Notes under the pieces: generated by a model
Databases searched by the model: none
What the model was told of the DNA's origin: nothing
Seen by the model: the letters and a program-made list of their open reading frames with translations, nothing else
In this document: positions 50,351 to 61,557 of the stretch, in pieces
Numbering within the stretch: the first letter of the stretch is position 1
How the letters are laid out: each line of letters starts with the position of its first letter
Assembly: GCA_000729835.1 (NCBI GenBank)
Contig: JFHB01000032.1
Location: 62,001-126,000 of the forward strand
Direction: 5' to 3'
DNA length: 64,000 nt
Source of the DNA: Atkinsonella hypoxylon
Taxonomy: Eukaryota; Ascomycota; Sordariomycetes; Hypocreales; Clavicipitaceae
Program-made: the position numbers and the translations under genes

Positions 50351-53300
50351 CAATATACTGCCTAGTATAGTAAAGACACTAGCAACTTTAAGTAAAATAC
50401 TAATAAATTACAGCTTACTAATACCTAGTATAATATATTAGATTAAATAGTTTCTAAGAACTATATATTATAGCTATACTAAAAAGAGAATTTTAAGGAT
50501 AATAATGCTAAAGTAGATCTTCTACTATAATATTATTTAAAGTATATAATAGAAGTTTATCTATTAATAATACCTAAAGAAGAGTATAGAAGCTATAAGA
50601 AGATTAATAACATTATTTAATCTTAGTAATTTACCTATAACTTTACTAGAATATATAACTTATTATAGCTTTTACAAAAGCTAATGCTATAGTCTTTATA
50701 TCTTTAGCTTTAAGGAGAAAAAAGGTTAAGTTTATTTATTTATATATTTAAAACTAACTAAGATTTAATAATAGTATATTAAGATTATTTAAAGATTTAA
50801 AGCTAATTAAAATAAAGACTATAAACCTAGATTAAATAGAATATATAAAAAGTTTTTAAAGACTACTAAAAATAAGTATAGTTCTATTCTATTTTAACTA
50901 AAGAGACTGCTTAACCTTTACCCTTTTTCTATTTTTTTTATCTTTTAACTTAAGCAATTTATACTTAATCTTTTAGTAAAATTCTAGTAGTTTTAATGTT
51001 TAAGGGAAAGAGTAAGGAATATTAACTACTATAAAGAGAGAAAGATCCTTATAAAGGACTTTCTAGAGCCTTAAAAGAATAAATAGTTAATTTACTTAGT
51101 CTTTACCCTAGAACGTTATAAAAGAAGTATTATAGTAAATTTAGCTATAGTTACTATAACCTTTTATAAATTGCTACTTATAGCTTATAGCAGTAGAGCT
51201 ACTCTAGATGTAATTACTATATAAGCTGCTATAAACATCCTTAAGAGAGATATAGCTGTAAAATAGAAAGTAAATATATTCTCTAAATAAGGTAACTGTC
51301 TAAAGATATATATTAGTGCAATAAGAGTAAAATACACTATTCTTTTTGCTAAAGAATAAGATTAAAAGAGCTTTATAGCGCTCTTAATAATTAGTAAATA
51401 TATAATAGAAATATCTATAAGAATAAGCTATTTTAGTTAAAATAAAGATAAAGTTCTTAACGTTTAATTCTAATATAATCTTATATAAAAGAGAGCTTTC
51501 TTTTATAGTGCTATTAATAAATTAAGCCTTAAAATTCTAATTATAAAAGAATTTAATAGCTCTTAGAGATATATTAGGTATAAAACTCTATTAAAAAGCA
51601 ACTTTAGTATATATTAAGTATCTACTAGCACTAATATTGTTGCCTCTATAAACTTAAAGCTTAAAGGTAAATTTATACTAAAGAGGTAAGGTTTATTAGT
51701 ATAATAAGAGAATAGAAGTGTAATTAAAAGCTTTTTTATAAAAAACTTACTATATTAATAAGTATTATTAAAGGAAAGATATTTATTTAACTATTCTAAG
51801 AGAGAGTAACCTAATAAAAAAGAGTAATAAAAGGGATTCTTTTACTAATAATATTCTATATATTTATAAGATCTTTATAGTTTTAAGGAAGCTTTTTAGC
51901 TATAATTAAATAATTAAAGGTGCTAATAAAGACAATAAAAAAGAGGCTATATAGAAAGGTAGTTATAAAAAGAAAAAAAAAAGATAAATATAATTAGTTA
52001 AGAAGAATATTATAAATTACTTAATAAGTTTGCAGCTATTAGAGTTTTAGTATATATTTACTGTTAGCCTCTACTAAATTATAATAATTATAAATAGCTA
52101 TTAACTAAGGATTTATTAAGATAATACTAGCTATAATATAGCCTATATTCTTACTCTCTTTCTCTCTTTATTCCTTTATTTTTATAATATTTTTATTATA
52201 AGTATTTACTTAAGCTCTTTTTTACCTTTAAATTTTTTAAAAGCTATTTAATCTTTACTATTAAAATAGAAAATAAATACTAAGAACCTATTTCTAAGAC
52301 TAACTTTAGAGTTATATATAAGGAATAAATATATTACTTTAAAACGTTAAAGAACCTACTAATATACTATATTATAGTGTAAGTTTATAAGCTAGTTAGC
52401 AATTTCTTTTATATAAAAGAGTAAGATTAAGTAGATTTACCTCTTAAGAAGCTCTATAAGTGCTAGCTACCTCTCTTTTAGTAATATTTTAAGTAGCCTC
52501 CTTTTAGCCTACTACTTTATTAGAATTATAATTTAGATAACTTTAGGCTTATAGAGTTAATATAGCTTAGCTAGAGTTTAGTAATCTAGTTTAATTATCT
52601 TAATAATATTTATAGCTTTTTAATAAAGTTCTTTAAGTAAAAGACTTATTATAGATAGTTAGATTAATTCTAGCTTATTACTATAGTAAGGATTATTACT
52701 TATAGAATTAAGTGTACAGTAGTTATTTTTAAGAAGTCTTTTATAATTAATATAGAAGAAACTAACTAAAGTAAGATTATAAGACTTATAGGTTAAAAGG
52801 TATATAGAATTAAAGATAGGTTTTAACTTATTTCCTACTGTTATAATATAAGCTATAACTCTTCTGCTTTATATAATAAAATAAGTAAGTAAAGACTTAT
52901 TATTAGCTTTCTTTTCTTTAATAACTACTAAACTTATTTTATCTTTAATTGCTTAAAGAGATACTATTATTACTTTAATATAGAACCTAAAGGTAGAATT
53001 AAAAGGTTTAAAGCTATAGTCTATAGTTAAGTATAAACTTTATAGCTCCTTTAGTATTTATATCTATTCTAAGCAATTTTAGTACTATATTATAAGCAGA
53101 AGAGCAACTAGAAATATAGATATACCTATTTATCCTTCTTAATATAGACGCTTTATTGTTTAGTTAAGTATCTTCTAATTAATCTTATTAGTAACAGCTT
53201 ATATAATATACTTTACACTTAATATAGCAACTATAGAATTACTTAAACATTAGAGAATAAATTTAAACTATACCTTTACAATTAAGTTATAACTAATAAC

Positions 53301-54498
53301 TCTATTAATTAGTCTTATAACTACTGTAAAGGTACTAATAGGGTTATAATAGTTCTATATATAATAGCAGTAAATAAGCTTAGTTTTATAAATAGGTATA
53401 TAGTTATTAAAAAAGCTAAAACTATAGGCTTTAACCTTAGCTACCTCTAGGAAAATACTATAAAGCGTTTTATCTTAAGATATTACTTATAGATAACTAG
53501 TAGTAAAATTCCTATTCTAAAGAAGCTTAATGCCTAGAAATTTACCTTAAGTAATTATAATTAAGTAATTAAATAGTTAATAGAGGTTAATAGATAAATA
53601 CTTATATAACTTTAGAAGAATTAGTTTATTGCTACTATTTAGTTTAATAGCAATTCTATTATCTATAATAGAACTATTAAAGCAGTAATAATAGTAAGGG
53701 AATAGTGTTTATATCTTTTAATATAGATAAGTAAGCCTAGCTAGGCTCTTATATATTATAAGCTGCTTCTTTTTGCACAAAAGAAGTCTTTAATTATAAT
53801 ATTTAAGGTGCTACTACAGCTTACAACTAATTTATAAAGCTCTTTATTATTACTACTACTAGATAATTTAGAGGTTTCTGCTAGAATTTCTAGTATACTA
53901 TAAGATCTTATATAAAAAGATTAAATAGAATCTTACAGTAAGAACTAGCTTCTATAATAATTATAGAACTTAAAGCATTAGCTACTATCTTTATATTTTA
54001 TAGAGCTATTAGCGTAAAAGCAGAAATTTAGGTAAAGGGATAAAGAGATTATAAAAGCAGTAAAATAAGCGCTTAAAGCTAAAGAATACTATACTATAAA
54101 GAATTAAATAGAAGTGTTAGCTTAAAGATATATTATTAAACAACCTATAATAGCCTATAATTCTATTACTAATATAAACCTTAGTGTTATACTACTAGCT
54201 CTCTTCTATTCTAGCGCTTAGTAAGAGATAATTAAGGTAAATAAAAAACACTATTTAATTATATCTAAAGTAACTAAATAAAGTGTAAATTGCTAAGAAA
54301 GAGTTACTTATTATAAAGGAAAGCGCCTAGCTATAAGAACGCTATTACTAGTAAGAGGGATACTACTATATATACTAAAGACACTAAAGCTATTATAGAA
54401 GATAAAAGGATTAAGACTTTAGAATTAAGGGAATTAGCTAAAGAGTTAAGTTACTTATAAGTTTTACTTTATAAGCTTATTTATAACTAAAGAGGTAT
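50351..54498. other. B2 3' region, about 4.1 kb, unassigned
   Basis: This lies between pol and the 3' LTR and is colinear with B1 (42421-43243 plus 54990-58309). Gypsy elements usually have far less sequence here. Frames on both strands have stretches with few stops; none matched a family by eye. It may be an extra gene on either strand or a long untranslated region. AAAGAGGTAT directly before the LTR is a weak polypurine-tract candidate. Confidence 0.45.
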
Positions 54499-54985
54499 TA
54501 TATTGCAGTAAGGTTACTCTCTTACGCTCTTATATTAGCTTTATAAGGGATACTATATATAGATTTTTCTCTATAAAAGTGTGCATTACTTAAATATTTA
54601 AATAGTTTAAGGAAGTAAGTATATAAGCAGCTTCTATTAATTCTTTTTAGGCTTTTGCTCTTTTAATTAATTAATATCTTTTAGCCTACTTTAATTTATA
54701 ACACTTAACGCTTAAGAGACATTACTTTACTGCTAGTAACACTTTCCTTAACTCTTTAGTATATTTAGCTCCTTTTACGTATATATATCTTTTAAGCTGC
54801 AATTAATATTTTATTTCTGCCTTTTTAGACTATTTAATCTTCTTGCCTATTATCGTTTAATAGTATATACTAACAAATATCTCGCGCTCTTTTCTGATCC
54901 TCTTCGCTCTTAACGTGCGCTACATCGTCACCCGCTTTGGTATAGGCTGCATGGTCATTTAGGGGTTTGGTTTTGAGTCGACAAA
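54499..54985 (+). repeat. 3' LTR of B2
   Basis: The inner end is fully mutated (TATATTGCAGTAAGG). The last 100 bp are strikingly preserved, with CACCCGCTTTGG and GAGTCGACAAA. By hand count about 26 positions there are C or G where the 5' LTR has T or A, against one the other way. Confidence 0.92.
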
Positions 54986-54989
54986 CTAC
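54986..54989. repeat. Target-site duplication of B2 (right), CTAC
   Basis: Second copy; see 43240-43243. Confidence 0.8.
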
Positions 54990-57900
54990 TTACAGCTTAC
55001 AGCAGTAGAGCTACTCTAGACGCAATTGCTGTATAAGCTGCTATAGACATCCTTAAGAGAGGTGCAGCTGTAAAATAAAAAGTAGATATATTCTCTAAAT
55101 AAGGTAACTGTCTAAAGATATATATTAGTGCAATAAGAGCAAAATGCACTATTCTCTTTGCTAAAGAACAAGATTAAAAGGGCTTTATAGCGCTCTTAAT
55201 AATTAGCAAGTGTATAATAGAAATATCTATAAAGATAAGCTATCTTAGTTAGAATAAAGATAAAGTTCTTAACGTTTAATTCTAGCGTAACCTTACGTAA
55301 AAGGGAGCTTTCTTTTATAGTGCTATTAACAAACTAAGCCTTAAGATTTTAATTATAAAAGAACTTAATAGCTCTTAGAGGTATATTAGGTATAGAACTC
55401 TATTAAAAAGCAACTTTAGTGTATATTAAGTATTTACTAGCACTAATGTTGTTGCCTCTATAGACTTAAAGCTTAAAGGTAAATTTATACTAAGGAGGTA
55501 AGGTTTATTAGTATAATAAGAGAATAGAAGTGTAATTAAAAGCTTTTTTATAAAAGACTTACTATATTAATAAGTATTATTAAAGGAAAGATATTTATTT
55601 AACTATTTTAAGAGAGAGTAACTTAATAAGAGAGAGCAGTAAAAGGGATTCTTTTGCTAATAATATTCTATATATTTATAAGATCTTTATAGTTTTAAGG
55701 AAGCTTTTTAGCTATAATTAAATAATTAAAGGTGCTAATAAAGGCAATAAAAAAGAGGCTATATAGAAAGGTAGTTATAAGAAGAAAGAAGAAAAATAAA
55801 TGTAATTAGTTAAGAAGAATATTATAAATTACTTAATAAGTTTACAGCTATTAAAGTTTTAGTATATATTTACTGTTAGCCTCTACTAAATTATAATAAT
55901 TATAGATAGCTATTAACTAAGGATTTATTAAGATAATACTAACTATAATATAGCCTATATTTCTACTCTTTTTCTCTCTTTATTCCTTTATTTTTATAAT
56001 ATTTTTATTATAAGTATCTACCTAAGCTCTTTTTTACCTTTAATTTTTTAAAAGCTATTTAATCTTTACTACTAAAATAGAAAATAAATACTAAGAACCT
56101 ATTTCTAAGACTAGCTTTAGAGTTATATATAAGGGATAAATATATTACTTTAGAACGTTAAGAAACCTATTAATATACTATATTATAGTGTAAGTTTATA
56201 AGCTAGTTAGTAATTTCTTTTGTATAGAAGAGTAAGATTAAGTAGATTTACTTCTTAAGAAGCTCTATAAGCGCTAGCTACCTCTCTTTTAGTAATGTTT
56301 TAAGTAGCCTCCTTTTAGCCTACTACTTTATTAGAATTATAATTTAGATAACTTTAGGCTTATAGAGTTAATATAGCCTAGCTAGAGTTTAGCAATCTAG
56401 TTTAATTATCTTAATAATGTTTATAGCTTTCTAATAAAGTTCTTTAAGTAAGAGACTTATTGCAGATAGTTAGATTAATTCTAGCTTACTGCTATAGTAA
56501 GGATTATTACTTATAGGATTAAGTGTATAGCAGTTATCTTTAAGAAGTCTTTTATAATTAATATAGAAGAGATAGACTAAAGTAAGATTATAAGACTTAT
56601 AGGTTAAAAGGTATATAGGATTAAAGATAGGTTTTAACTTATTTTCTACTATTATAATATAAGCTATAACCCTTCTGCCTTATATAATAAAATAAGTAAG
56701 TAAAGACTTATTACTAGCTTTCTTTTCTTTAATAACTACTAAACTTATTTTATCTTTAATTGCTTAAAGGGATACTATTATTACTTTAATATAGAACTTA
56801 AAGGTAGAATTAAAAGGTTTAAAGCTATAGTCTATAGTTAAGTATAAACTTTATAGCTTCTTTAGTATTTATACCTATTTTAGGCAATTTTAGTACTATA
56901 TTATAAGTAGAAGAGTAACTAGAAATATAGATATACCTATTTATCCTTCTTAATATAGATGCTTTATTGTTTAATTAAGTATCTTCTAATTAATCTTATT
57001 AGCAACAGCTTATATAATATACTTTACACTTAATATAGTAACTATAGAATTACTTAAACATTAAGGAATAAATTTAAACTACACCTTTATAACTAAGTTA
57101 TAACTAATAACTTTATTAATTAGTCTTATAACTACTGTAAAGGTACTAATAGAGTTATAATAGTTCTATATATAATAGCAGTAAATAAGCTTAGTTTTAT
57201 AAATAGGTATATAGTTATTAAAAAAGCTAAAGCTATAGGCTTTAACCTTAGCTACCTCTAGAAAAATACTATAAAGTGTTTTATCTTAAGATATTATTTA
57301 TAGATAACTAATAGTAGAATTTCTATTCTAAAGGAGCTTAATGCTTAGAAATTTACCTTAAGTAATTATAATTAAGTAATTAAATAGTTAATAAAGGTTA
57401 ATAGATAAATACTTATATAACTTTAGAAGAATTAGTTTATTGCTACTATTTAGTTTAATAGTAATTCTATTATCTATAATAGAACTATTAAAGCAGTAAT
57501 AACAGTAAGGGAATAGCGTTTATATCTTCTAATGTAGATAAGTAAGCCTAGCTAAGCTTTTATATATTATAAGCTACTTTCTTTTGCATAAAAGAAGTCT
57601 TTAATTATAATATTTAAGGTGCTACTATAGCTTATAACTAATTTATAAAGCTCTTTATTATTACTACTACTAGATAATTTAGAGGTTCTTACTAGAATTT
57701 CTAGTATACTATAAGATCTTATATAAAGAGATTAAATAGAATCTTATAGTAAGAACTAGCTTCTATAATAATTATAGAACTTAAAGTATTAGCTGCTATC
57801 TTTACGTTTTATAGAACTATTAGTGTAGAAGTAGAAATCTAGGTAAAGGGATAAAGAGATTATAAGAACAGTAAAATAAGCACTTAGAGCTAAAGAATAC

Positions 57901-58309
57901 TACACTATAAAGAATTAAATAGAAGCATTAGCTTAAAGATATATTGCTAAACAGCCTATAATAGCCTATAATTCTATTACTAATATAAACCTTAGTGTTA
58001 TACTACTAGCTCTTTTCTATTCTAGCGCTTAATAAGAGATAATTAAGGTAAATAAAAGACACTAATTAATTATATCTAAAGTAACTAAATAAAGTGTAAA
58101 TTGCTAAGAAAGAGTTACTTATTATAAAGAAAAGCGCTTAGCTATAAAAACGCTATTATTAGTAAGAGGGACACTACTATATACACTAAAGAGGCTAAAG
58201 CTATTATAGAAGATAAAAGAATTAAGACTTTAGAATTAAAGGAATTAGCTAAAGGGTTAAGTTACTTATAAGTCTTACTTTATAAGCTTATTTATAACTA
58301 AAGAGGTAT
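54990..58309. other. B1 3' region, second part, unassigned
   Basis: This continues 42421-43243 after B2. The first 100 bases read in one plus frame as a fairly normal protein (SRATLDAIAV, then AAIDILKRGAAVK after a former Gln). Stops then become frequent. On the minus strand, hydrophobic runs are visible near 58150-58250. No domain was recognised on either strand. The first 300 bp are less mutated than the matching B2 sequence at 51170-51500. Confidence 0.4.
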
Positions 58310-58795
58310 TATATTGCAGTAAGATTACCCCCTTACGCTCTTATATTAGCTTTATAAGGGATACTATATATAGATTTTTCTCTATAAAAGTATATATTAC
58401 CTAAATATCTAAATAGTTTAAGTAAGTAAGTGTATAAGCAGCTTCTGCTAGCTCTTTTTAGCTTTTGCTCTTTTTAATTAATTAATATCTTTTAGCCTAC
58501 TTTAATTTACAACACTTAATACTTAAGAGATATTACTTTACTAACACTAACGCTTTCCCTAATACTTTAATATATTTAGCTCCTTTTATATATATATATC
58601 TTCTAAGCTGCAATTAATATTTTATTTTCTGCCTTTTTAAACCATTTAATCTTCTTGCTAGCTATTGTTTAATAGCACACACTGTTAAATATCTCGCTCT
58701 CTGCCGATTCTCTTCGATCTTAACGTACGCTATATTGTTACCTACTTTAGTGTGGGCTGTATAGTCATTTAGGGGTTTGGTCTTGAGACGACAAA
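58310..58795 (+). repeat. 3' LTR of B1
   Basis: 486 bp. The inner start is mutated and the outer end preserved (GTGTGGGCTG, GAGACGACAAA). In the last 98 bp a hand count gives 16 differences from the 5' LTR, all C or G here and T or A there. Confidence 0.92.
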
Positions 58796-58799
58796 GTAT
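58796..58799. repeat. Target-site duplication of B1 (right), GTAT
   Basis: Second copy; see 27423-27426. The A4 LTR resumes with ACTTCTTGAATTTC. Confidence 0.75.
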
Positions 58800-59015
58800 A
58801 CTTCTTGAATTTCTACCATTGCTAGTTGTGGAGAAAATCGCTGTTAAAGTTGACTATAGGTTAGGCAACTTTGCCTTAGTCGATTCTAGATGTTTCGCAT
58901 CTAGTAACAGCGATATCTCTACTAAAAATCAACGTAACAAGACCTAATAAGGGTTACGTGATAGAGCAACTAGTAGGCATAAAAATAGGCTATACAGGGT
59001 AGCTTATTTTTAACA
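58800..59015 (-). repeat. 3' LTR of A4, inner part
   Basis: This is the remainder of the LTR begun at 26948-27426, ending TTTTTAACA (TGTTAAAAA on the minus strand). Beside the B1 junction it keeps CCACAACTAGCAATGG on the minus strand, which other copies have mostly lost. Confidence 0.92.
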
Positions 59016-59023
59016 CTCCCTCT
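59016..59023 (-). other. Polypurine tract of A4
   Basis: CTCCCTCT on the plus strand is AGAGGGAG on the minus strand, next to the 3' LTR. Confidence 0.8.
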
Positions 59024-60891
59024 AGAAATGTAAGAAGTAACTAGTTCTATAAGCAACTTAGCTCCTTTAAAGGATATCTAAGTTAGAATTAACTAACGAA
59101 ATACAGTACTAATAACAGGACTAAATAACATAACTAATTCTAGCAATTCCAGGGTAGTTATAGTTGAATATAACTAGTTGTTGTTAATTGTTTTTGTTGT
59201 TTTCGATTTTTAACTGTTTTTTCGTTGCTTTTCGATTTTTCAAGTGTTTTTATTGCTTTTATAAGCTAGCTAGAAAGCTCTAGTAACTTAATGAATTGTT
59301 AATGCTTTTAAATAGCAAGAGGCTTAGTTAGGCTATCTGCTAGCATCTGATTTATATTAATATAACTAACCTTAGCTATACCTTTATAAACCTTTTCCCT
59401 AATGTAGTTAAACTTCAAAAGGGTGTACTTAGTCCTACTATACAACATTAGGTTGTAAGCAGTAACTATAGCGCCTTAATTATTACACCTAATAGGAATA
59501 GAAGGGGTTAAAGGTAGCTTTATCTCCTTAAAAAGGCTGTAGAGCTACTCTAATTCCCTTATAGCTTTAGATAATGCATTAGATTCTGCTTCTAATGTAG
59601 AAAGAGCAATAGTACTAGCTTTCTTTAATTTCCAGCTAATAGGTCTACTAGCTAGCTTATATAGATAAGTATAGGTTAATTTAGAAGAGGTTTTATTACT
59701 AGCAAAATCGCTATTGCAATAACTAAGGAGGGTCTTAAGTACTTCTTTAGAGCTAGAAGCTTTTAAAGAGGACCCTAGTGGTATAGAATGCTTATAAATA
59801 ATAGCAAAGCTTCTAGTACCACTTAAGTACCTTAAGAGGTGCTTAGAGGCGTTTAGGTGCTCTATATAGGGCTTAGCTAGGAAGGTTAATAGCTACTAAA
59901 CAGAAAAAGCAATATTAGCCCTAGTTAGTAACATTAGGTACATTATAGTGCCTATTATGCTCTAATAAAGCTTATAATTGGATTTTAAGAGGAGTTTTGT
60001 AACTAGTTGCTTTAGAATTCCTAGCTGTATAGGGATAGAAGCTAGCTTAGCATCTAGCATTTTAAATCTTTCTAGGGCTTTAAGGATATATTAAGATTAG
60101 TGGATTTTAATAGACCTTTTAGACCTATTACAGGTAATTTATACACCTAGAAAGAATTCTGCTGGTCCTCTATCTTCTATTAAATAAGCTTAATTTAGTA
60201 GCTTTTTAAGCTTATTAATATATTGTAAATTAGGCCCAATTAGAAGACAGTTATCTACATAAGTAGCAATATACGTAGATATAGCTGGGTTATAAAAGAC
60301 TGCTGGGTCTGATATAAGAGGTTTAAATCTATGTTTTTGAAGTAATTCTATTAGAATTTGCTGCTATTCTCTAGGACTTTACTTTAGACTATAGAGGGAT
60401 TTTTCTAGCTTAATTACTTGCTCTTTAGAGGGCTTATAATTACAGCTTTTTAGTAGCTTAGCTACTAATAGCGTTGCTTCTGCAAATTTAACGAATCTAT
60501 TTAGGATTTCTATATAAATAGCTTCCTTTAGCTTGCTATTTAGAAACGCTCCTATAAAGTTAATTTACTTAACTTCCTAGTTATTAAAAGCTGCAAGAGC
60601 TAATAATATACGCTAGCTAGAAGGAATACTAGTTGCAGCAAAGGTCTCTAGATAGTCTTAACCTTCTATTTGCATAAATCCCTTAGCAATAAGGTAGGCC
60701 TTATATTTTATAGGATTATTTTCTTTATCCTTCTTTAGCCTATAAACAAGCCTATTCTTTAGAACTCTTCGGCCCTTAAGTACTTAGTCTTTCCCTATAA
60801 ATTTGAAGGTTCTAGCAGCTAATAGCTGCTTAAATTCGCTATAGGTAGCTTCTATCTAATACTGCTTAGCAGAGCTTTTTAGGGCTTGCTT

Positions 60892-61215
60892 CTACGTATT
60901 AGGAAGTTCATCCTTGCTATTAGAAGTAATAGCTGCTTTAGTCCTAGCCTTAAAGCATAGATCCTTAATTAAGGAAAATATGTCTCCATCTAAATCCATA
61001 GCATCAGCATCAGCTTCAGCTTCTATAGGTTCTTCTATAGGTATAGGGGCTTTAGGGGCCTCTATAGCTTCTATAGGGTTGCTTGGTAGAAGAGCTTGAT
61101 CTACAGGTTCTAGTGGATGATTCGGCACATCTAGATAACTAGGATAAGGATACTTAGGAGTATAATTATCCACTAATTGCTGGTTATCGATTTCTCCCTC
61201 TAAAGGATTATCCAC
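60892..61215 (-). pseudogene. Open remnant of the A4 integrase-RT linker
   Basis: One hundred and seven stop-free codons form an acidic Pro/Glu/Ala-rich linker (NPIEAIEAPKAPIPIEEPIE, then EADADAMDLDGD) ahead of reverse transcriptase. Copia polyproteins often have such a low-complexity linker. The Met at its start is an internal codon; the sequence upstream continues in frame. Confidence 0.75.
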
Positions 61216-61245
61216 TATAGAACCAATAGGAACCTTAGGGATGCC

Positions 61246-61557
61246 CTATAAAATAGGACCTATTCCTTCTATAATTTTAACGAAGCTAGTCTTTATAACA
61301 GCTTGTTTAGAGGGGATATATATTAAATATACATTAGAACCTAGTGTAGCTAAAAGTCTACTAAGAATAGTTCTTTTAGCTAGCTTCTGCAACCTAGATC
61401 GTTGTTCTAAAGGAATTAGAACTTCGCAATAGGAGCCTATAGCCCTTATTTTAGTAAAATTAGGCTTATAGGTCTTAGAAGGCTCTAAATTAGCTAGATA
61501 TAGCTGTTTAAGACTTAGTAGTTTAGTACTATTCGCAGTAGTATTAACTAAATCCAC
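61246..61557 (-). pseudogene. Open remnant of the A4 integrase C-terminal region
   Basis: Same 103-codon stretch as 22319-22630 and 37962-38273, on the minus strand. It is joined to 60892-61215 through one stop, so about 660 bp are nearly intact. Confidence 0.75.

Larger units (their letters stand above)
43244..54985 (+). mobile_element. Element B2: complete Ty3/Gypsy retrotransposon nested in B1, 11.74 kb
   Basis: Two 487-bp LTRs and CTAC duplications delimit a copy of the B family inserted into another B copy in the same orientation. It is colinear with B1 and uninterrupted, so it is the best template for reading B1. It is more heavily mutated than B1 near the B1 insertion sites. Confidence 0.93.
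27427..58795 (+). mobile_element. Element B1: large Ty3/Gypsy retrotransposon carrying two nested elements
   Basis: Segments 27427-33400, 41282-43243 and 54990-58795 join to about 11,744 bp once A3, B2 and one copy of each target duplication are removed. B2 measures 11,742 bp. LTRs are 486 bp. Gag-pol order is gag, protease, reverse transcriptase, RNase H, integrase, which is Gypsy order. It is inserted in the 3' LTR of A4. Confidence 0.92.

Noticed and set aside
60914..61432. Plus-strand open frames at 60914-61099 and 61241-61432
   Set aside because: Antisense to the better-supported A4 integrase and linker segments on the minus strand.
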